DNA of 64,000 bases, taken from contig NZ_PTIR01000009.1 of assembly GCF_002934455.1 (NCBI RefSeq), forward strand, positions 62,001 to 126,000, in the 5' to 3' direction. Origin of the DNA: Trinickia symbiotica. Lineage in GTDB: Bacteria > Pseudomonadota > Gammaproteobacteria > Burkholderiales > Burkholderiaceae. Below the pieces are notes generated by a model. The model saw only the letters and a list, made by a program, of their open reading frames with translations. It had not been told where the DNA came from and did no database searches. This document shows, piece by piece, positions 37,829 to 47,952 of the stretch. Positions within the stretch are counted from its first letter, which is position 1. Each line of letters starts with the position of its first letter. Position numbers and translations under genes: made by a program.

Positions 37829-39802
37829 ATGTCGAATCGCCTTTTTCGAGTATATCGCGCGGCTTGCTCCGCTCTCGCCGCGGCGGCACTCGTTGCGTGC
37901 GCCACGGCGTCCGCCGGGCGTCACAGCACTTCTCCCTCGGCGCTGACAGACGATCAGATCTTCGTTCAGCTTCGCGAAGCGGCGCGCAACAACGATGCGG
38001 CGCGCGCGGCGCAGCTCGCGAGCATGATCCCCGACTATCCGGCACCGTCGTACGTCGAATATTTCCAGATCAAGCCGCAGCTCTTCGACAGCTCCGGCCA
38101 TGCACGGCTCGACGCGCCCGATGCGCCCGTGCTTTCGTTCCTGCAGCGTCACGACGGCGAGGCCATCGCCGATCGTCTACGCAACGACTACCTCGTCGTG
38201 CTCGGGGGGCGTCACGACTGGAAGAACTTCGATGCGCAATACGCGCGTTTCGTCCTCAACGACGACACGCAGGTGAAATGCTACGCGCTCGAATCGCGCG
38301 CCGCGCGCGGCGAGAGCGTGGCCGAGGCGGCGCGCGCATTGCTCGTCGAGCCGCGCTGGTATGGCGACGGCTGCGTCGATCTCGTCACGGCGCTGGCCAT
38401 CAATGGGCAATTCACGTCCGACGACGTCTGGCAGCAGATTCGCCTTTCTTACGAGCAAGGCGCGACCACGACGGGCGGCCGGCTCTTCGACGCGCTCGGC
38501 ACGGCGCGGCCCGATCCGACGCTGATCGATCAGGCGACGAGCGCGCCGCCCCTCGTGCTCGCGCGCGGGGTGGGCATCGATGCCGCTTCGCACCAGCTCG
38601 CGTTGCTCGCGATCACGGAGATGGCGCACAACGACGCCGCCACCGCCGCGGCCGCGTTCGCGACGATCGCGCCGTCGCTGTCGCTCGCCGAGCGCGCGAT
38701 CGGCTGGGGCACGATCGGCTATCAGGCCGCCGTGCATCAGGTGCCGGGCGCCGTCGACTGGTACCGCCTGTCGGCCAACGCGCCGCTCTCGTATCCGGCT
38801 TACGAGTGGCGCACGCGCAGCGCGCTTTTGGCCGGCGATTGGACGATGGTGCGCTGGTCGATCGAGCAGATGCCCGAGGCACTGCGTGCCCGGCCGGCCT
38901 GGATCTATTGGCACGCGCGCGCGCTGAAGCAGGCCGGCGACACCGCGACGGCCAACGCTGAGTTCGAGCGCATCGCCTCGCGCTTCGACTTCTACGGTCA
39001 ACTGGCGGCCGAAGAGCTGGGCCGCAAGATCACGCTGCCGCCGAAGACAGTCGTGACCGACGCGGAAGTCGACGCCGCGAGCAAGACGCCGGGCTTCGAA
39101 CTCGCGCGGCGCTTTTATGCGCTCAATTTGCGGCTGGAAGGCAATCGCGAATGGAACTGGCCGCTGCGCGGCATGACGGATAGACAACTGCTCGCCGTCG
39201 CCGAATACGCGCGCCGCATCGAGCTCTACGATCGCACCGTCAACACGGCCGATCGCACGCAGGCCGAGCATGATTTCTCGTTGCGCTATCTGTCGCCGTT
39301 CCGCGATATCGTCGAGCGCGACGCGCAGACGAACGGGCTCGACGTCGAATGGGCCTACGGTCTCATCCGTCAGGAGTCGCGCTTCATCATCGATGCGCGC
39401 TCCGGCGTCGGCGCGGGCGGCTTGATGCAGCTGATGCCGGCCACGGCGCGCATGGTTGCCAAGAAGATCGGGCTCGGGCCCGTCACGGCCGAGCAGCTGA
39501 GCGACATCAACACGAACATCCTGCTCGGCACGAGTTATTTGTCGATGATCTACAATCAGTTCGACGGCCAGCCCGTGCTCGCCACGGCCGGCTATAACGC
39601 CGGGCCGGGCCGTCCGCGCCAGTGGCGGGCAGCGTTGACGCGTCCCGTCGACGGTGCCATTTTCGCGGAGACGATTCCGTTCAACGAAACGCGCGACTAC
39701 GTCAAGAACGTGATGTCCAACACCGTCTATTATGCGGCGCTGTTCGAAGGCCGTCCTCAATCGCTGAAGGCGCGGCTCGGCGTCATTCTGCCCGAGCAGT
39801 GA
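37829..39802 (+). CDS. slt: Soluble lytic murein transglycosylase (Slt70 type)
   Basis: 657 residues. An N-terminal signal ends in ALVACATAS, which fits a lipobox, so the protein may be a periplasmic lipoprotein. Residues 40-440 form the alpha-helical superhelix of Slt70. The C-terminal lysozyme-like domain has WAYGLIRQESRF with the catalytic Glu, then GAGGLMQLMPATARMVA and ATAGYNAGPGRPRQW. It cleaves peptidoglycan glycan strands to 1,6-anhydro ends. TATGCT at 37794-37799, inside the divergent cyclo-ligase gene, may be its -10. Confidence 0.94.
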   Translation: MSNRLFRVYRAACSALAAAALVACATASAGRHSTSPSALTDDQIFVQLREAARNNDAARAAQLASMIPDYPAPSYVEYFQIKPQLFDSSGHARLDAPDAPVLSFLQRHDGEAIADRLRNDYLVVLGGRHDWKNFDAQYARFVLNDDTQVKCYALESRAARGESVAEAARALLVEPRWYGDGCVDLVTALAINGQFTSDDVWQQIRLSYEQGATTTGGRLFDALGTARPDPTLIDQATSAPPLVLARGVGIDAASHQLALLAITEMAHNDAATAAAAFATIAPSLSLAERAIGWGTIGYQAAVHQVPGAVDWYRLSANAPLSYPAYEWRTRSALLAGDWTMVRWSIEQMPEALRARPAWIYWHARALKQAGDTATANAEFERIASRFDFYGQLAAEELGRKITLPPKTVVTDAEVDAASKTPGFELARRFYALNLRLEGNREWNWPLRGMTDRQLLAVAEYARRIELYDRTVNTADRTQAEHDFSLRYLSPFRDIVERDAQTNGLDVEWAYGLIRQESRFIIDARSGVGAGGLMQLMPATARMVAKKIGLGPVTAEQLSDINTNILLGTSYLSMIYNQFDGQPVLATAGYNAGPGRPRQWRAALTRPVDGAIFAETIPFNETRDYVKNVMSNTVYYAALFEGRPQSLKARLGVILPEQ

Positions 39803-39901
39803 TGCTTTGATGCGCTCGCTCCGGGCCCGCGCCCAGGGTGATCGGCGATGCATGGCGCATTCGGGCGCGACGGCTTGGCGGCGCTGCGTCAGGAGGCGAA
39901 G

Positions 39902-40858
39902 ATGCGACATGAATCGATTGCTTTGATCGGCGGCTCCGGCTTCATCGGCAGTCATCTCGCCAACGCGCTCGTCGCGGCCGGCAAGCGGGTGCGCATCGCG
40001 ACACGCCGCCGCGACAACGCGCGGCACCTGACGCTGCTGCCGCTCGACGTCATCGAGGTCGACGTGTTCGATCCCGTCGATCTTGCCCGGTTCGTGGAGG
40101 GAACGGATGCCGTCGTCAATCTCGTCGGCACCTTGCAAGGCGGACGATGCGATCCGTACGGCCCCGAGTTCGCGAGGCTCCATGTCGAGTTGCCGACGAA
40201 AATCGTCGCGGCCTGCGAGGGCAAGAGCGTGCATCGGCTCGTCCACTTGAGCGCGCTCGGTGCGGACCCTCAAGGGCCGAGCATGTATCTACGCTCGAAG
40301 GGCGATGGCGAGAAGGCCGTGCGCGGCGCGATGCGGATTGCTTCGACGATCTTTCGGCCGTCGGTCGTCTTCGGGCCCGAGGATCGCTTTCTCAATACAT
40401 TCGCGCTGCTGCAGCGGTTTTTTCCAGTGATACCGCTCGCGAAGCCCGACGCGAAATTTCAACCCGTGTTCGTCGGCGATGTGGCGAGGGCCATCGTCAA
40501 TACGCTCGATCTCGACGCGGCCACGGGCCGGATGTATGAGCTCGGCGGGCCTTCCGTTTATTCGCTCGAGGCAATCGTGCGTTTTTGCGGCGAGGCGACG
40601 GGGCGGCACGCGCGCGTGGTGCGGCTGCCCGAGGCGTTTGCCTATATGCAGGCGATGACGTTCGAGCTGCTACCGGGCGCACCGCTCATCACGCGCGATA
40701 ATCTCGATTCGATGAAGATCGATTCGGTCATGCGCGGGCCGCTTGCGCCCGAGCTCGGCGTCGAGCCGGCGAGCATGGAGGCGATCGCGCCCGCCTATCT
40801 CGGCAATGCGTCGTTCGGCTCGCGTTTCAGTACTTTTCGGACGACGGCGGGCCGGTAG
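39902..40858 (+). CDS. NDUFA9-like atypical SDR (complex I NDUFA9 subunit family)
   Basis: 318-residue NAD(P)-binding Rossmann protein of the atypical SDR5 group, annotated elsewhere as complex I NDUFA9 subunit family. The dinucleotide motif is IALIGGSGFIGSHLANAL at the N-terminus. VVNLVGTLQGG and VHLSALGADPQGPS follow; the lone catalytic Tyr is replaced or shifted in this branch. The ATG at 39902 is preceded by CAGGAGG, so longer forms are unlikely. The function in bacteria is not settled; quinone-related roles are proposed for relatives. It lies 100 bp after slt in the same direction. Confidence 0.85.
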   Translation: MRHESIALIGGSGFIGSHLANALVAAGKRVRIATRRRDNARHLTLLPLDVIEVDVFDPVDLARFVEGTDAVVNLVGTLQGGRCDPYGPEFARLHVELPTKIVAACEGKSVHRLVHLSALGADPQGPSMYLRSKGDGEKAVRGAMRIASTIFRPSVVFGPEDRFLNTFALLQRFFPVIPLAKPDAKFQPVFVGDVARAIVNTLDLDAATGRMYELGGPSVYSLEAIVRFCGEATGRHARVVRLPEAFAYMQAMTFELLPGAPLITRDNLDSMKIDSVMRGPLAPELGVEPASMEAIAPAYLGNASFGSRFSTFRTTAGR

Positions 40859-40918
40859 TATCCCATTCGGCAACATCTCCTGAACCTGTTTCTCCGTCCG
40901 TCTTCGTTAAGGTGATCG

Positions 40919-41572
40919 ATGAAACTGATAATCGCTGACAAGAACTATTCGTCGTGGTCGATGCGGCCTTGGGTGCTCATGCGGCACGCCGGCATTGCTT
41001 TTGAGGAAGTGCTCATCGAGCTCGATCGGGCCGATTCGGCGGCGCGCATCCGCGAATATTCACCGTCGGGGAAGGTGCCGTGCCTCGTGACCGATGACGG
41101 CCAATCGATCTGGGAATCGCTCGCCATTTTCGAGACGCTCGCCGAGCGCTATCCGGACCGCTCCCTTTGGCCCGAAGATGCGGCGATGCGTGCGCACGCG
41201 CGCTCGATCGCGAGCGAGATGCATGGCGGTTTCGGCGAGCTGCGTTCGGCGATGCCGATGAACATCCGCGCGAAGGGGCCCGGTATCGGCGGTACGCCGG
41301 CGGCGCTGGCCGATGTCGCGCGGATCGACGCGATCTGGTCCGAGTGTCTGGCGCGCCATGGCGGCCCGTTCCTCTTCGGCGCCGCGTTCGGTATTGCCGA
41401 CGCGATGTATGCGCCCGTCGTCATGCGCTTCAATTCGTACGCACCGAAGCTTTCCGCGGCCGCGAGTGCCTACGCCGGCCGCGTGACGGCGTTGCCGGCC
41501 GTGAACGAGTGGATCGAGGCGGCGCTCAGCGAAACGCACCGTATCGACAAATACGACAGCATCCTTGCTTGA
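40919..41572 (+). CDS. Glutathione S-transferase family protein
   Basis: 217 residues. The thioredoxin-fold N-terminal domain starts MKLIIADKNYSSWSMRPWVL, where SSWSMRPW carries the likely catalytic Ser. SGKVPCLVTDDG and IWESLAIFETLAERYP are the glutathione-binding G-site blocks. The C-terminal helical domain ends with the usual FGIADAMYAPVVMRF. AAGGTGA lies before the ATG. The substrate is unknown. It immediately precedes cca (6 bp). Confidence 0.9.
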   Translation: MKLIIADKNYSSWSMRPWVLMRHAGIAFEEVLIELDRADSAARIREYSPSGKVPCLVTDDGQSIWESLAIFETLAERYPDRSLWPEDAAMRAHARSIASEMHGGFGELRSAMPMNIRAKGPGIGGTPAALADVARIDAIWSECLARHGGPFLFGAAFGIADAMYAPVVMRFNSYAPKLSAAASAYAGRVTALPAVNEWIEAALSETHRIDKYDSILA

Positions 41573-41578
41573 ACTTCA

Positions 41579-42811
41579 ATGAAGATCTACGCAGTCGGCG
41601 GCGCCATCCGCGATGAATTGCTCGGCGTGCCCGTGGTGGACCGCGACTACGTCGTCGTCGGGGCGACACCCGAGCAGATGATCGCGCAAGGGTTTCGCCC
41701 CGTCGGCAAGGATTTCCCCGTTTTCCTGCACCCGCAGACGAACGAGGAATATGCGCTCGCACGCACCGAGCGCAAGACGGCGGCCGGCTATCACGGCTTC
41801 CAGTTCTACTACGCGCCCGATGTGACGCTCGAGCAGGACTTGGAGCGCCGCGATCTGACGATCAACGCGATGGCGCGTGAGCTGCGGCCCGACGGCGAGC
41901 TGTCGGGGCCCGTGATCGACCCCTTCGGCGGGCAGGCCGATCTCGCCGCGAAGCGGTTTCGTCATGTGGGGCGCGCGTTCGTCGAGGATCCCGTGCGCAT
42001 CCTGCGGCTTGCGCGTTTCGCGGCACGCTTTCATGACTTTCACGTCGCAGCCGAAACGCTCGCTTTGATGAAGACGATGGTCTCGGCCGGCGAGGTCGAT
42101 GCGCTCGTGCCCGAGCGCGTGTGGCAGGAGATCTCGCGCGGGCTGATGGAAAAAAAGCCGTCGCGCATGTTCGAGACGTTGCGCGAGTGCGACGCGCTCA
42201 ACCGCGTGCTGCCCGAAGTGGACGCGTTGTACGGCGTGCCGCAGCGCGCCGACTACCACCCCGAAGTCGATACGGGCGTGCACGTGATGATGGTCGTCGA
42301 CCATGCGGCCGCGCGCGGCTATGCCTTGCCCGTGCGTTTCGCGGCGCTCACGCACGATCTGGGCAAGGCGACGACGCCCGAGGACGTATTGCCTCGCCAT
42401 ATCGGCCACGAAATGCGCAGCGTCGATCTGTTGAAGGGGCTTTGCGAGCGTTTGCGCGTGCCCAATGAATGCCGGGATCTCGCGGTGCTCGTCGCCCGCG
42501 AGCACGGCAACATTCATCGCGTGATGGAGATGGGCGCGGCTGCGCTCGTGCGGCTCTTCGAACGTTCCGACGCACTGCGCAAGCCCGCGCGGTTCGCCGA
42601 GGCGCTGCAGGCATGCGAGGCCGATGCGCGCGGGCGGCTCGGCTTCGAGACGCGCGAGTATCCGCAGGCGGAGCGGCTAAGGGTAGCCCTCGTGGCCGCG
42701 CGCGGCGTCGATGCGGGAGCCGTTGCGCAGCAGTACGCCGACAAGCCTTCGAAGATCAAGGAGGCGGTGCACCGCGCTCGCGTGGAGGCGGTGGAGGCGG
42801 CGCTCCGTTAG
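41579..42811 (+). CDS. cca: Multifunctional CCA tRNA nucleotidyltransferase
   Basis: 410 residues. Adds and repairs the 3' CCA end of tRNA. The class II nucleotidyltransferase head has VGGAIRDELLGVPVVDRDYV with the metal-binding D21 and D23, followed by the basic EEYALARTERK and DLERRDLTINAMA blocks. The C-terminal HD phosphohydrolase domain is present (VMMVVDHAAA, LTHDLGKATTPEDVLPRHIGHE), so this is the multifunctional type. The stop overlaps the convergent methyltransferase gene: the bases TTAG hold TAG on one strand and TAA on the other. Confidence 0.96.
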   Translation: MKIYAVGGAIRDELLGVPVVDRDYVVVGATPEQMIAQGFRPVGKDFPVFLHPQTNEEYALARTERKTAAGYHGFQFYYAPDVTLEQDLERRDLTINAMARELRPDGELSGPVIDPFGGQADLAAKRFRHVGRAFVEDPVRILRLARFAARFHDFHVAAETLALMKTMVSAGEVDALVPERVWQEISRGLMEKKPSRMFETLRECDALNRVLPEVDALYGVPQRADYHPEVDTGVHVMMVVDHAAARGYALPVRFAALTHDLGKATTPEDVLPRHIGHEMRSVDLLKGLCERLRVPNECRDLAVLVAREHGNIHRVMEMGAAALVRLFERSDALRKPARFAEALQACEADARGRLGFETREYPQAERLRVALVAARGVDAGAVAQQYADKPSKIKEAVHRARVEAVEAALR

Positions 42812-44028
42812 AGCGTGTGCGATCGATCGCCGCGCGCGAACGCGTCGAGCGTACCGTCGAGACCGCGCGAGAAGGCGATCACCTTGAAGAGCTCCCCCAT
42901 CTCCGCTTCCGACAGCAGCTTCTGGACGGCGTTGGCGGCCGGGAGAAAGCGTGCCGGATCGGCCGGATCGAGCTCGCCTAGCGCTTCGGTAATCCCGGCA
43001 TTCATCAGAAACCGCGCTTGCGACGTGTATCCGAGCAGATCCGCCCCTGTTTCCACGCCGGCCTCGGCGATGCCCGTGAACTCCACGTGCGCCGTGATGT
43101 CCTGAAGGCCCGGATAGACGAAGGGATCGCCGTGGGCCCGATGCCGGTAGTGGCACATCAGCGTGCCTTCCGTGCGCTGGACGTGGTAGTACTCGCGGCG
43201 CGGAAAGCCGTAATCGACGAAGAACGCCGCGCCGCGTTTCAGCATCGCGCATACCGTTCGCGTGAAGCCGGTAGCGGCGGCGTGCGTTTCGGTCACGTAG
43301 TCAGTCCCGACGTCGGTTTCCGCATCGATTTCGGCCAGCAGCGCCGCGTCGAGCTCGCACAAATCGAGACCTGCCTCGCCTGCCCGCCGATCTTCAAAGG
43401 CGAAGCCGCCGTCGCCGCTCTTCGCCACGCCGCGTTCGTGCCAGATTCCCCCCGCGCGCGCGAAAAGCTTGACCGGCATAGCGTCGAGCACTTCATTGCC
43501 GAGCACGACGCCTTCGAACCGGTCCGGCAGCGCATCGAGCCAGCGCACGCGCGAGGCGAGCGGGCCCGCGAGCTTCGAGATCGTTTCGCGTTGCCGTTCG
43601 CGCAATTCGCCCGAAAGCTCGACGATCGAGTAGCTGTCGAATTCCGCGCCGAGCGCGCCAAGCGCATTGAGAAGCCCTGCCGCGAGCCTTCCCGTGCCGG
43701 CGCCGAACTCCATCAGGTGGCGCGTGCCGCTTGCTTCGAGCGCTTGCGCAAGCGGCCGGGCGAGCGTGGCCGCAAAAAGCGGCGAAAGCTCCGGCGCGGT
43801 GATGAAGTCGCTGCCGTCGCCGCTGCCGCGGCCGAACTTGCGCGCGCCGCCGCTGTAGTAGCCGAGGCGCGGAGCGTACAGCACGCGTTCCATGTAACGG
43901 TCGAAGGGGAGCCAGCCGCCCGCGGCGGCAATCTCTTCGCGAATCAGGCCGACAAGCGCCGCCGAGGCCGCGAGCGCGTTAGCGTCGGGAACAGGTAAAC
44001 TATCGGGTTCGTGAGTATTGTGAATCAT
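42808..44028 (-). CDS. MidA/NDUFAF7-like SAM-dependent methyltransferase (DUF185)
   Basis: 406 residues of the DUF185 family, whose mitochondrial members (MidA/NDUFAF7) methylate a complex I subunit arginine. GGWLPFDRYMERVLYAPRLG is the conserved N-terminal block. DFITAPELSPLFAATLA follows, with the SAM-binding MEFGAGTGRLAAGLL and GVVLGNEVLDAMPV, then FFVDYGFPRREYYH. The bacterial substrate is unproven. The ATG at 44028 is one of two in-frame ATGs and lies only 13 bases from the start of the divergent SDR gene. Its 3' end overlaps cca. Confidence 0.88.
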   Translation of the reverse strand: MIHNTHEPDSLPVPDANALAASAALVGLIREEIAAAGGWLPFDRYMERVLYAPRLGYYSGGARKFGRGSGDGSDFITAPELSPLFAATLARPLAQALEASGTRHLMEFGAGTGRLAAGLLNALGALGAEFDSYSIVELSGELRERQRETISKLAGPLASRVRWLDALPDRFEGVVLGNEVLDAMPVKLFARAGGIWHERGVAKSGDGGFAFEDRRAGEAGLDLCELDAALLAEIDAETDVGTDYVTETHAAATGFTRTVCAMLKRGAAFFVDYGFPRREYYHVQRTEGTLMCHYRHRAHGDPFVYPGLQDITAHVEFTGIAEAGVETGADLLGYTSQARFLMNAGITEALGELDPADPARFLPAANAVQKLLSEAEMGELFKVIAFSRGLDGTLDAFARGDRSHTL

Positions 44029-44041
44029 GTGGCCATTGTAA

Positions 44042-44875
44042 ATGAGCGCGTTTCCCGAATCCGGTACCGGCACTGACGCCGCCTCCTCACAGGCCGCTGC
44101 GACGGGCCGCGTCGTCCTCGTGACCGGTGGCGCCCGGCGGATCGGCCGTGCGCTCTCGCTCGGGTTCGCGGCGGCGGGCTGGGACGTGGCCGTTCATTAC
44201 GGTGGCGCGCGCGCCGAGGCCGAAGCGACCGTCGCCGAGATTCGGGCGCTCGGCCGCCGTGCCTGCGCGCTTCATGCCGATTTTGCCGTCGAGGCGGCCG
44301 TCGCCGAGCTCGTGCCGGCATGCACGGCGGCGCTCGGGCGGCCCGTTTGCGTCGTCAACAACGCCTCGATTTTCGAGGAAGACACCGCGCAAAACGTCGG
44401 CTACGAGATGCTGCTGCGGCTGATGGCCGTCAACGTCGGCGCGCCGCTCGTGCTCGCGCGCAAGCTGTATGACGCAACCCCCGAGGCGGCGCGCGAGGAT
44501 GAGACGTTGCGCTCGGTCGTCATCAACGTGCTCGATCAGAAGCTCTATAACTTGAACCCGGACTATCTGTCGTACACGCTGACGAAAGCGGCGCTGCAGA
44601 CCGCGACCGTGACGCTTGCGCAGGCCTTGGCACCGAAAGTGCGCATCGTCGGGTTGGCGCCCGGGCTGACGCTGCAATCCGGTGACCAGACGCCTGAGAG
44701 CTTCGCCGCCGCGCACCGTGTAACGCCGCTCGGCCGCGCGACGAAGCTCGAGGATATCGTTGCCGCGGCGCGCTATCTCGCCGAGGCGCGCGGCATGACC
44801 GGGGCGACGTTGCTGGTGGATGGCGGTCAGCACCTCGTGCCGCTGCCGCGCGATGTGATGTTTCTGGCGCAGTAA
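44042..44875 (+). CDS. Pteridine-reductase-like short-chain dehydrogenase
   Basis: 277-residue classical SDR. The cofactor motif is VTGGARRIGRALSLGF; the T-G-x3-R-x-G form with Arg is typical of pteridine reductases and FolM dihydromonapterin reductase. NNASIFEE, then the catalytic Tyr and Lys in SYTLTK, follow. LVDGGQHL ends the protein. The next gene is folB, which supports a role in pterin or folate metabolism; this is inference. The first ATG at 44042 has no leader-borne ribosome binding site, and the promoter must overlap the divergent methyltransferase gene. Confidence 0.87.
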   Translation: MSAFPESGTGTDAASSQAAATGRVVLVTGGARRIGRALSLGFAAAGWDVAVHYGGARAEAEATVAEIRALGRRACALHADFAVEAAVAELVPACTAALGRPVCVVNNASIFEEDTAQNVGYEMLLRLMAVNVGAPLVLARKLYDATPEAAREDETLRSVVINVLDQKLYNLNPDYLSYTLTKAALQTATVTLAQALAPKVRIVGLAPGLTLQSGDQTPESFAAAHRVTPLGRATKLEDIVAAARYLAEARGMTGATLLVDGGQHLVPLPRDVMFLAQ

Positions 44876-44939
44876 GTCGCGCACGAGCCGCTTTGCGCCG
44901 TCGCTCTAGCGAGGCGCGAACATTTTGGATGGAACGAAC

Positions 44940-45341
44940 ATGGTTGCCGCTCTTTTGGACCCCCGGCTCGCCGATTGCCGCAGGCTGTTTCTGCGCAACT
45001 ACGAGGTTTACATCAACATCGGCGTGCACGAGTTCGAGAAGCGCGGCGAGCAGCGCGTCGTCATCAACGTGGAGCTGTTCGTGCCGTTGAAGGAGACGAC
45101 GCCCGTCGAAGACAAGTTGCACGAGGTCGTCGACTACGATTTCATGCGCGCGACGATCGCGCACCGCGTCGGCAAGGGACACATCCACCTGCAGGAGACG
45201 CTTTGCGACGACGTCGCCGAGGCCATGCTCGCGCATCCGCAAGTGCGCGCGGTTTGCATATCGACGGAAAAGCCCGACGTCTATCCGGATTGCGACGCCG
45301 TGGGCGTCGAAATCTTTCGCTTCAAAGAGGACCAGGCATGA
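44940..45341 (+). CDS. folB: Dihydroneopterin aldolase
   Basis: 133 residues from the ATG at 44940. Converts dihydroneopterin to 6-hydroxymethyl-dihydropterin in folate synthesis. [20 protein letters not shown] is the conserved opening, with the usual Glu and Gly-Val-His set. [15 protein letters not shown] and [14 protein letters not shown] follow, and [20 protein letters not shown] ends it with the catalytic-region Lys. The stop overlaps the ttcA start by four bases. It is preceded by an SDR that may act on the same pterins. Confidence 0.93.
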   Translation: MVAALLDPRLADCRRLFLRNYEVYINIGVHEFEKRGEQRVVINVELFVPLKETTPVEDKLHEVVDYDFMRATIAHRVGKGHIHLQETLCDDVAEAMLAHPQVRAVCISTEKPDVYPDCDAVGVEIFRFKEDQA

Positions 45342-46387
45342 ACGCGCCCGAGACGGTATCCATCGCACGAGAGACGACGGAAGAACGCGCCGCGCGTGGC
45401 GAGCACGGGGCCGCCGAGGTCAGCGGCGACGCGCGCGGCACGAGCCGCCCGATCACGCGCCGCGAGCAGAAGGAAGCCTACGAGAACAACAAGCTCTTCA
45501 AGCGGCTTGCGCGCCAGGTCGGCCAGGCGATCGGCGATTACAACATGATCGAGCAGGGCGACAAGGTGATGGTCTGCATGTCGGGCGGCAAGGATAGCTA
45601 CGCGCTGCTCGATATCCTGCTGCGTCTGCGAGACCGCGCGCCGATCGACTTCGAGATCGTCGCGGTCAACCTCGACCAGAAGCAGCCCGGATTTCCCGAG
45701 CATGTGCTGCCCGAGTATCTGTCGAGCCGCAACGTGCCCTTCCACATCGAAAATCAGGACACCTACAGTATCGTCAAGCGCCTCGTGCCAGAGGGCAAGA
45801 CGACGTGCTCCCTGTGCTCGCGGCTGCGGCGCGGCATTCTCTATCGCGTGGCCGGCGAGCTGGGGGCGACGAAGATCGCGCTCGGGCACCACCGCGACGA
45901 CATCTTGCAGACCGTCTTGCTGAACTTGTTTTATGGCGGCAAGTTGAAGGGCATGCCGCCCAAGCTGCAGTCGGACGATGGCAAGAACATCGTCATCCGG
46001 CCGCTCGCTTATGTGAAGGAAGCCGATCTCGAGAAATATGCCGAACTGCGCGATTTCCCGATCATTCCTTGCAACCTCTGCGGCTCTCAGCCGAACTTGA
46101 AGCGGGCCGAGATGAAGGCGCTGATCCGCGAATGGGAGAAGCGTTTTCCGGGGCGCGTCGACAATATGTTCAACGCGCTGGCGAATGTTGTCCCTTCGCA
46201 TCTGATGGATGCGAATCTTTTTCCGTTTTCGGGCTTGCGGGCGACGGGCACCGCCGATCCGCTCGGCGATATCGCGTTCGACGACGACCCTTGCTCGACG
46301 AGCGCCGGTAGTGCGGACTCGGGAGCGAGTGGCGGCGACGAGCCGGGCGCGCAGCGGATTTCATTCGCCCAGTTCGACGATCTCTGA
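45338..46387 (+). CDS. ttcA: tRNA 2-thiocytidine(32) synthetase
   Basis: 349 residues. Adds the 2-thio group to cytidine 32 of tRNA with an iron-sulfur cluster. The PP-loop is [12 protein letters not shown]; the cluster ligands are in [10 protein letters not shown] and [28 protein letters not shown] is diagnostic. The N-terminal 40 residues and C-terminal 40 residues are low-complexity extensions. The ATG at 45338 overlaps the folB stop, so they are co-translated. Confidence 0.96.
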   Translation: MNAPETVSIARETTEERAARGEHGAAEVSGDARGTSRPITRREQKEAYENNKLFKRLARQVGQAIGDYNMIEQGDKVMVCMSGGKDSYALLDILLRLRDRAPIDFEIVAVNLDQKQPGFPEHVLPEYLSSRNVPFHIENQDTYSIVKRLVPEGKTTCSLCSRLRRGILYRVAGELGATKIALGHHRDDILQTVLLNLFYGGKLKGMPPKLQSDDGKNIVIRPLAYVKEADLEKYAELRDFPIIPCNLCGSQPNLKRAEMKALIREWEKRFPGRVDNMFNALANVVPSHLMDANLFPFSGLRATGTADPLGDIAFDDDPCSTSAGSADSGASGGDEPGAQRISFAQFDDL

Positions 46388-46508
46388 AGGCGCGGCGATT
46401 GTTCTTCTGCGCCTCGCCGCGGCGCTTCGTGCCGTGCGTCACCCAACATGAAGGCGCACGACGCGATGCTAAAATCGCTCCCTTGAATCCGACTTTATCG
46501 CCGACGCA

Positions 46509-47867
46509 ATGAACATCGTCATTTTGGCCGCAGGTGTAGGCAAGCGCATGCGTTCGGCGTTGCCGAAAGTGCTCCATCCTTTGGCCGGCCGGCCGCTCTT
46601 GTCCCATGTGATCGATACGGCGCGAGCGCTTCATCCCTCACGCATCGTCGTGGTGGTGGGGCACGGCGCGCAAGCCGTGCAAGAGGCCGTTGCCGCGCCC
46701 GACATCCGGTTCGCGCTGCAAACCGAGCAGCTCGGTACGGGCCATGCCGTGCGGCAGGCGTTGCCGCTGCTCGATCCGGCCGAGCCGACACTCGTGCTTT
46801 ATGGCGATGTGCCGCTGACGAAGGCCTCCACGTTGAAGCGCCTCGTCGATGCGGCCATCGACGGATGTTATGGAGTCCTGACGGTCACGCTCGACGATCC
46901 GCACGGTTACGGCCGGATCGTGCGCGATTCCGCCGGCTCCGTCGTGCGTATCGTCGAGCAGAAGGATGCGACGCCCGAGCAACTGCGCATCGCCGAAATC
47001 AACACCGGCATCGTCGTCGCGCCGACGGGCCAGCTCGCGATGTGGCTCGGCTCGCTGAAGAACGATAACGCGCAGGGCGAGTTCTATTTGACCGATGTGG
47101 TGGAGCGCGCGATCGAAGCGGGCTTTGAGATCGTCACGGCTCAGCCCGATCAGGAATGGGAAACGCTGGGTGTGAACAGCAAGGCGCAGCTCGCCGAGCT
47201 CGAGCGGATACACCAGCGCAATATCGCCGAATCGCTGCTGCAGGCGGGCGTGACGCTCGCCGATCCCGCGCGGCTCGACGTACGCGGGACGCTCACGTGC
47301 GGGCGCGACGTATCGATCGACATCAATTGCCTCTTCGAAGGTGCCGTGACGCTTGCCGACGACGTGACGATCGGGGCGCACTGTGTGCTACGCAACGCGA
47401 CGATCGGTGCCGGGACGCGCGTCGAGCCGTTCACGCATATCGATGGCGCGACGGTCGGCGCGCAAGCCGTTCTGGGCCCGTACGCACGGCTGCGACCGGG
47501 CGCGACGCTGGCCGATGAAGTGCATGTCGGCAACTTCGTCGAGGTGAAGAACGCGATCATCGGAGCGGGCTCGAAGGCCAATCATTTGACGTACATCGGC
47601 GATGCCGACGTGGGCGCGCGCGTGAACGTCGGCGCGGGCACGATCACTTGCAACTACGACGGCGCGAACAAGCATCGCACCATCATCGAAGACGACGTCT
47701 TCGTCGGCTCTGATACGCAGCTTGTCGCGCCTGTACGCGTGGGCCGCGGCGTGACGATCGCTGCGGGCACGACCGTCTGGAAGGACGTGCCCGAGGGCAC
47801 GCTCGTGCTGAACGAGAAGACGCAGAAGACGCGCGATTACACGCGTCCCGTGAAGAAAAAAGGCTGA
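46509..47867 (+). CDS. glmU: Bifunctional UDP-GlcNAc pyrophosphorylase / GlcN-1-P acetyltransferase
   Basis: 452 residues. Makes UDP-N-acetylglucosamine for peptidoglycan and LPS. The N-terminal uridylyltransferase domain has [19 protein letters not shown] and [12 protein letters not shown]. The C-terminal left-handed beta-helix carries the hexapeptide repeats ([20 protein letters not shown]) and the catalytic-region [12 protein letters not shown] -10-like TAAAAT lies about 40 bases upstream. glmS follows, completing the amino-sugar branch. Confidence 0.98.
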   Translation: MNIVILAAGVGKRMRSALPKVLHPLAGRPLLSHVIDTARALHPSRIVVVVGHGAQAVQEAVAAPDIRFALQTEQLGTGHAVRQALPLLDPAEPTLVLYGDVPLTKASTLKRLVDAAIDGCYGVLTVTLDDPHGYGRIVRDSAGSVVRIVEQKDATPEQLRIAEINTGIVVAPTGQLAMWLGSLKNDNAQGEFYLTDVVERAIEAGFEIVTAQPDQEWETLGVNSKAQLAELERIHQRNIAESLLQAGVTLADPARLDVRGTLTCGRDVSIDINCLFEGAVTLADDVTIGAHCVLRNATIGAGTRVEPFTHIDGATVGAQAVLGPYARLRPGATLADEVHVGNFVEVKNAIIGAGSKANHLTYIGDADVGARVNVGAGTITCNYDGANKHRTIIEDDVFVGSDTQLVAPVRVGRGVTIAAGTTVWKDVPEGTLVLNEKTQKTRDYTRPVKKKG

Positions 47868-47952
47868 AACGGCTGACCGTCTCGCGAGCCGGCGCGCCCA
47901 CGAAGCGCGCCCGCCGAAACGGCAACAGCATCACTCGAAAAAGGAACGACCC

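Noticed and set aside
35524-37905. A 793-codon minus-strand frame across the GGT-like gene
   Set aside because: Shadow of the real gene on the other strand.
47868-47952. A glmS ribozyme before glmS
   Set aside because: Spacer is only 85 bp and lacks the ribozyme core; the class belongs to Gram-positive bacteria.
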